NCBI GenBank assembly: GCA_002421405.1
Contig: DIJY01000057.1
Location: forward strand, 1-9,162
From: Caryophanales bacterium UBA5632
GTDB lineage: Bacteria; Bacillota_I; Bacilli_A; Izemoplasmatales; Hujiaoplasmataceae
DNA length: 9,162 nucleotides
Direction: 5' to 3'
The notes under the pieces: model-generated
What the model was told of the DNA's origin: nothing
The model's input: the letters and a program-made list of their open reading frames with translations, nothing else
Database searches by the model: none
Position numbers and translations under genes: made by a program
Shown: positions 5,674 to 9,162 of the stretch, piece after piece
How the letters are laid out: each line of letters begins with the position of its first letter
Position numbering within the stretch: position 1 is the stretch's first letter

Positions 5674-6374
5674 AGTGTGACTTCACCGCTATTGAGACGA
5701 ACTTTCCCTTCTTTGGTTTGAACAATGAGGGCTCCGGACGAATCAATCTCGATGACGAATCCTTCAATGGATTTCTCGCCTTGGTTATAAGTGATTGTCC
5801 GGTCTTTGAGGCTAGAATAGGTATTGCAGTAGTGAATATGCGAAAGTGAGTGATGTTGGTACTCTATCAAAGTCTTTTCAAAGGCTTCAATCACGTTTTC
5901 GATGATGGACCGAATGTCAAAAGTTTGGTGTGTTTCAATCCATAGCGACGTCGCAATCATTTCTAAATGCGATGGAAATTTGATTGTATTGATATTGATA
6001 CCAATGCCGATGACAAGGGCTTTGATGGATTGATCTAGGATGCTTTCTGTTAAGATGCCAACCATCTTTTTATCATGAATTACCAAATCATTTGGCCATT
6101 TAATCAATAAGTTAGGAAGGTATTGAATTAAAACTTGATGCACTGCTTTTGCGGCCAATAAAGGATATTGTTCTAAAGAATGATAATGAAGATTCGCTTT
6201 TAACAAGATACTAAAGAGGGCTTGCGTCGAATCGTCTTCCCAAACTCGTCCTAAACGGCCTTTTCCTGACGTTTGATGATCAGCAATCACACAGGTCTTA
6301 TCAGGCAAGGCTTGATAATTTTCTTTTAAATAAGTATTGGTTGAATCAACCGCTTTGAAATGAAGAATGTTCAT
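5664..6374 (-). CDS. birA: Biotin-protein ligase without DNA-binding domain
   Basis: The 236-aa enzyme makes biotinyl-AMP from biotin and ATP and transfers biotin to a lysine of a carrier protein in the cytoplasm. Seen in the sequence: STN (11-13), the biotin/ATP loop TSGKGRLGRVW (35-45), KWPNDL (92-97), KMVGILTE (103-110), GIGININ (123-129) and a C-terminal SH3-like domain ending GEVTLKK. It starts directly with the catalytic domain, so it is the short class that cannot act as the biotin-operon repressor, unlike E. coli BirA. It is the last gene of the oxaloacetate decarboxylase operon, 6 nt after oadB. There is no clear ribosome site, which suggests translation coupled to oadB. Its obvious target is Lys78 of the carrier two genes upstream; it may also serve other biotin enzymes of the cell. 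Confidence 0.93.
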   Translation of the reverse strand: MNILHFKAVDSTNTYLKENYQALPDKTCVIADHQTSGKGRLGRVWEDDSTQALFSILLKANLHYHSLEQYPLLAAKAVHQVLIQYLPNLLIKWPNDLVIHDKKMVGILTESILDQSIKALVIGIGININTIKFPSHLEMIATSLWIETHQTFDIRSIIENVIEAFEKTLIEYQHHSLSHIHYCNTYSSLKDRTITYNQGEKSIEGFVIEIDSSGALIVQTKEGKVRLNSGEVTLKK

Positions 6375-6380
6375 GATTAT

Positions 6381-7544
6381 TTAAGAAAAGAACATGAGGA
6401 GTAAGCCAGCAGCGATGGCTGAACCGATGACGCCAGCGACATTGGGTCCCATGGCGTGCATGAGTAAGAAATTGGATGGATCTGATTTTTGGCCTTCGAT
6501 CTGGACAACGCGAGCCGCCATGGGGACGGCACTGACACCAGCAGCGCCAATCATGGGATTTATCTTACCATGGGTTAATTTGCTCATCAGTTTTCCACCT
6601 AAAACCCCAGAAGCGGTGGCGATGGAAAAAGCAAAAAGGCCTAAGGCGATAATCGATAATGTTTCGATTCTTAAGAATGAATCAGCGACGGCGGTTGCGC
6701 CGACCGATAATCCTAATAAAATGGTAACGATATAGAGTAATGAATTGCCAGCCGTTTCAACTAAGTTCGGAACAACACCGGATTCTTTAATTAGATTGCC
6801 CAGCATCAGCATGCCAATTAAAGGGGCGCTGGTTGGTATGAGTAAAATACAAATTAAGGCCGTGACAATCGGAAATAAAATTCTTTCTCTTTTGGAAACG
6901 ACTCGGAGTTGTTCCATTTTGATGGAACGTTCTTTTTTGGTCGTAAGTAAGCGAATAATCGGCGGTTGAATAAAAGGAACTAATGCCATGTAAGAATAAG
7001 CGGCCAGTGATATCGGACCGAGCAAATCCGGTGCGAGTTGACTGGTCAGTAAGATTGCTGTGGGTCCATCGGCGCCGCCGATGATGCCTATTGAAGCCGC
7101 TTCAGGGCCGCTAAAGCCAAGAATAATGGCGCCAATAAAGGTAATGAAGATTCCCACTTGCGCCGCTGCGCCCAATAACATGGATTTAGGGTAAGCGATT
7201 AACGGACCGAAATCCGTCGTTGCGCCAATCCCTAAAAAGATCAAACAAGGGTAAATCCCCCATTTAACACCGTAATATAGATAACCTAAAAGACCGCTAT
7301 ATTCAGTGATAAGACCTTCGTCGGTAGTGGTGACTGTTTTAACGAACATGCCACTGCCAGGCAAGTTGACCAAAAGCATGCCAAAAGCGATGGGAATTAA
7401 TAAATAAGGTTCAAACTTTTTGAAGATGGCTAAATAAAGCATCAATAACGATAATACAATCATTAAAAGGTATTTCCAGCCACCCGTTTGAAAGAAATAA
7501 GCAATCCCTGTATTCTCAAAAAACTCGATAATAAATTCAATCAT
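6381..7544 (-). CDS. oadB: Oxaloacetate decarboxylase beta subunit, Na+-pumping membrane carboxybiotin decarboxylase
   Basis: The 387-aa polytopic membrane protein has the usual length and sequence of the sodium ion-translocating decarboxylase beta subunit. It removes CO2 from carboxybiotin on the carrier and couples this to Na+ export. The family signature IIGGADGPT is at 154-162; Asp159 corresponds to the aspartate needed for Na+ translocation in Klebsiella OadB. Also typical are WGIYPCLIFLGIGATTDFGP (95-114), YSYMALVPFIQPP, GVSAVPMAARVVQ and the C-terminal MGPNVAGVIGS helix. About nine or more hydrophobic segments are visible. AGGA overlaps the upstream stop, 7 nt before the ATG, and only 4 nt separate the carrier gene from this one. 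From sequence alone OadB is hard to tell from the beta subunits of methylmalonyl- or glutaconyl-CoA decarboxylases. The linked OadA-type alpha subunit decides for oxaloacetate. Confidence 0.93.
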   Translation of the reverse strand: MIEFIIEFFENTGIAYFFQTGGWKYLLMIVLSLLMLYLAIFKKFEPYLLIPIAFGMLLVNLPGSGMFVKTVTTTDEGLITEYSGLLGYLYYGVKWGIYPCLIFLGIGATTDFGPLIAYPKSMLLGAAAQVGIFITFIGAIILGFSGPEAASIGIIGGADGPTAILLTSQLAPDLLGPISLAAYSYMALVPFIQPPIIRLLTTKKERSIKMEQLRVVSKRERILFPIVTALICILLIPTSAPLIGMLMLGNLIKESGVVPNLVETAGNSLLYIVTILLGLSVGATAVADSFLRIETLSIIALGLFAFSIATASGVLGGKLMSKLTHGKINPMIGAAGVSAVPMAARVVQIEGQKSDPSNFLLMHAMGPNVAGVIGSAIAAGLLLMFFS

Positions 7545-7548
7545 CGGT

Positions 7549-7887
7549 TTATCCTAAAATAAGCAGATGTTGGTTGAGTTCAACTTTTTGTCCAGGGACG
7601 ACTAAAAGTTGTAAAATCGTTCCGTCAATCGGAGCGAGGATTTCATTTTCGAGTTTCATGGCTTCTAAAACAAATAATTTTGTTCCCTTCATAACTTTCG
7701 ATCCCACTTGAACATGGGCTTTTAAAATCGTTCCTTGCATCGGAGCGACGACCGCATGTCCGTTTGATTTTACTTCTTTTGGAACCGTTTCAGTGGTTGA
7801 GGACGTGAGGGAACCTTTGATTTCTTCAACGGCTTCTAATTCAACTTCATACATTTTTCCATTGACTTTCACTTTGTATAGTTTCAT
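7549..7887 (-). CDS. Biotin carboxyl carrier protein of the decarboxylase pump
   Basis: The 112-aa protein has an N-terminal part (1-24, MKLYKVKVNGKMYEVE), a short Ser/Thr-rich linker (about 25-45) and a biotinyl domain (46-112). The biotin site is EAMKLENE with Lys78, 34 residues from the C-terminus, the normal distance for this domain; Leu replaces the second Met of the usual AMKM. The conserved APMQGTI and APIDGTI turns are present. It shuttles CO2 between OadA in the cytoplasm and OadB in the membrane. In Klebsiella this domain is fused to the alpha subunit; here it is a separate protein, as in several Gram-positive pumps. AGGAG lies 8 nt upstream, and the ATG shares ATGA with the stop of oadG. 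Confidence 0.93.
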   Translation of the reverse strand: MKLYKVKVNGKMYEVELEAVEEIKGSLTSSTTETVPKEVKSNGHAVVAPMQGTILKAHVQVGSKVMKGTKLFVLEAMKLENEILAPIDGTILQLLVVPGQKVELNQHLLILG

Positions 7888-8156
7888 TTTGTAATCTCCT
7901 TTATCGAAATTAAACGAATGTCTTTTTTGATGGTTTCTTGATAATCGATGGAGGCAATTAACGCCGCTACCATCATGTCGGGGTCGGTTATATCTTCAAG
8001 TTTGATGGGTTGTATCAAAGATAGAACGGAAGGATTGGTTTTAACTTTTGCTTTTTTTAAGCATGATACCGATAGTGTTAGTATATAGAGAATCGCAAAG
8101 ACAATCAGAATACTAAAGAGGGACATAATGAGTGCATCGGTCAAAATTGACATCAT
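7884..8156 (-). CDS. oadG: Small membrane subunit (gamma/OadG-like) of the oxaloacetate decarboxylase pump
   Basis: The 90-aa protein has one N-terminal membrane helix (about residues 8-32), a basic stop (KKAKVK) and a cytoplasmic tail with DPDMMVAALIASIDY followed by KKDIRLISIKEI. This resembles the end of OadG/MmdD-type small subunits, which have VAAIIAAI-like helices. These subunits join the carboxyltransferase to the membrane decarboxylase and help assembly. The call rests mainly on size, topology and position between oadA and the carrier gene, because OadG sequences are poorly conserved. The start at 8156 (ATGATG, overlapping the oadA TGA) has GGAG 10 nt upstream; a start at the second ATG (8153) is possible. 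Confidence 0.8.
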   Translation of the reverse strand: MMSILTDALIMSLFSILIVFAILYILTLSVSCLKKAKVKTNPSVLSLIQPIKLEDITDPDMMVAALIASIDYQETIKKDIRLISIKEITK

Positions 8157-9162
8157 CGGATATCATCTCCAATCAGCAAATTAAATTCAACGACTTCAGT
8201 TGTCGGCGCTGGTTTATATTTTTTCTCAAGAAATTTGACGGCGACAGCTTCAAAGAGCGCAATCGATAAAATATCTTCATCGGTTTTCGCTAAGTCTTTA
8301 TATTTAGCTTTCAAGCCTTCAAATTCCGGAGCTAAATCATCGGCTGGGCGATGCGTAATGACCAAATCGTTGCCAATGATGCTTTTACGAAAGGTTTCGT
8401 CGATGGGCGCCGGCGACAAGCCATACAGCCCTCTCAAGTATTCTTTGACTTCATTGGGAACGACCGAATAGCGTTTACCGGACAAGACGTTCATTACCGC
8501 TTGGGTACCGACCATTTGCGATAAAGGTGTAACTAACGGTGGATATCCTAATTCAGCGCGAATTATCGGGACTTCTTTTAAAACCGCTAAATAATGATCC
8601 ATCGCTTTTTGTTCTTTGAGTTGACTCATTAAATTCGATAGCATTCCGCCAGGAACTTGGTATTTGAGAATGCTAGGATTGGTGGTTAATGCTTTGGGGT
8701 TTAAAAGTCCATTTGCTAAATACTTATCTTTGATCACCGTCATTTTAATCGCGGCTTTATCTAACATGTCGATATCAAGCCCGGGATCAAAAGCAGTATT
8801 ATTTAAAGCGTATACAAAGGCTTCAGTGGACGGTTGTGAGGTTCCCCCTGATAACGGTGATAAAGCGGTGTCAATGATGTCGACACCCGCTTCAATCGCT
8901 TTTTGGTAGGTGATTTCCATCATTCCGCCGGTACAGTGCGAATGCAGTTCGATTGGCAAATGGGTATTCGCTTTGAGTCGTGAAATGAGTTCATAAGCAT
9001 CGAGCGGAAGTAAGACGCCGGCCATATCTTTAATGCATAAGGAATGAGCCCCCATTGCTTCCACTTCTTTAGCGAGATGAACGTAATAATCGACGGTATG
9101 AACCGGAGACGTCGTATAACTTAAGGCTATTTGACAATGGCCATGGTATTTGATGGTTGCGT
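8153..9162 (-). CDS. oadA: Oxaloacetate decarboxylase alpha subunit, carboxyltransferase (N-terminus outside window)
   Basis: The frame is open to the right edge, so 335 residues of an expected ~460 are visible; the GTG at 9064 is an internal valine, not the start. Upstream of it the frame reads ALSYTTSPVHTVDYYVHLAKE, the well-conserved family segment. In the visible part: CIKDMAG (42-48) with a conserved lysine, LHSHCTGGM (72-80) with two metal-ligand histidines, and DTALSPLSGGTSQP (97-110), all hallmarks of the HMGL-like/PYC-OADA fold. The conserved C-terminal domain follows and the protein ends without a biotinyl domain, since the carrier is a separate gene downstream. The enzyme moves the carboxyl group of oxaloacetate to biotin, leaving pyruvate. 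A pyruvate carboxylase B subunit has the same fold, but the adjacent oadG and oadB make the decarboxylase pump the right call. Confidence 0.93.
   Translation of the reverse strand, partial: ATIKYHGHCQIALSYTTSPVHTVDYYVHLAKEVEAMGAHSLCIKDMAGVLLPLDAYELISRLKANTHLPIELHSHCTGGMMEITYQKAIEAGVDIIDTALSPLSGGTSQPSTEAFVYALNNTAFDPGLDIDMLDKAAIKMTVIKDKYLANGLLNPKALTTNPSILKYQVPGGMLSNLMSQLKEQKAMDHYLAVLKEVPIIRAELGYPPLVTPLSQMVGTQAVMNVLSGKRYSVVPNEVKEYLRGLYGLSPAPIDETFRKSIIGNDLVITHRPADDLAPEFEGLKAKYKDLAKTDEDILSIALFEAVAVKFLEKKYKPAPTTEVVEFNLLIGDDIR

Noticed and set aside
6394..6969. Plus-strand open frames opposite oadB (113 and 74 aa)
   Set aside because: They are antisense shadows of a strongly conserved membrane protein gene, with no ribosome sites or recognisable protein features.
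9062..9064. GTG at 9064 as the start of oadA
   Set aside because: The frame stays open to the window edge and encodes the conserved SPVHT segment upstream, so the gene is truncated by the window.

Overview
The window is AT-rich and gene-dense. It uses the standard bacterial code: three genes (the HTH regulator, oadA and oadG) end in TGA, and tryptophan is TGG. Strong AGGAGG-type ribosome sites, lipobox lipoproteins, an S8 protease carrying InlB-type repeats and Firmicutes-like protein sequences point to a low-GC Firmicute or a code-11 Mollicutes relative (for example Acholeplasma/Izemoplasma-like). That placement is an inference. No rRNA, tRNA, CRISPR, phage or IS element is visible.

Left (1-1816, + strand): the 3' end of a large secreted subtilisin-family (S8) protease. 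It has three InlB-type repeats and two Ig-like (DUF5011-like) domains. It overlaps by 11 nt a small lipoprotein made almost only of two more Ig-like domains. A bidirectional terminator closes the pair.

Middle (1820-4690): a polytopic membrane protein and a 68-aa XRE/Cro-type regulator form a two-gene minus-strand operon with overlapping stop and start. An AT-rich 200-bp promoter region, with a direct repeat and a dyad as candidate operators, separates them from a divergent plus-strand lipoprotein of unknown function. The lipoprotein has its own promoter and terminator.

Right-middle (4701-5665): a monocistronic radical SAM protein of the SPL (spore photoproduct lyase-like) family, with a consensus promoter, a TTG start and a C-terminal sliding-clamp-binding-like pentapeptide. 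A hairpin shared with the convergent birA gene ends it.

Right (5664-9162, - strand): a compact operon, transcribed right to left, for a sodium-pumping oxaloacetate decarboxylase: oadA (5' end outside the window), oadG, a separate biotin carrier, oadB, then birA. OadA moves CO2 from oxaloacetate to the biotin on the carrier, OadB decarboxylates carboxybiotin and exports Na+, OadG helps assembly, and BirA attaches the biotin. Every junction overlaps or is only a few bases long. The operon promoter lies outside the window.

I see no clearly unprecedented system. The best leads are the clamp-motif radical SAM protein, the protease/Ig-lipoprotein pair and the regulator/membrane-protein locus facing a lipoprotein.
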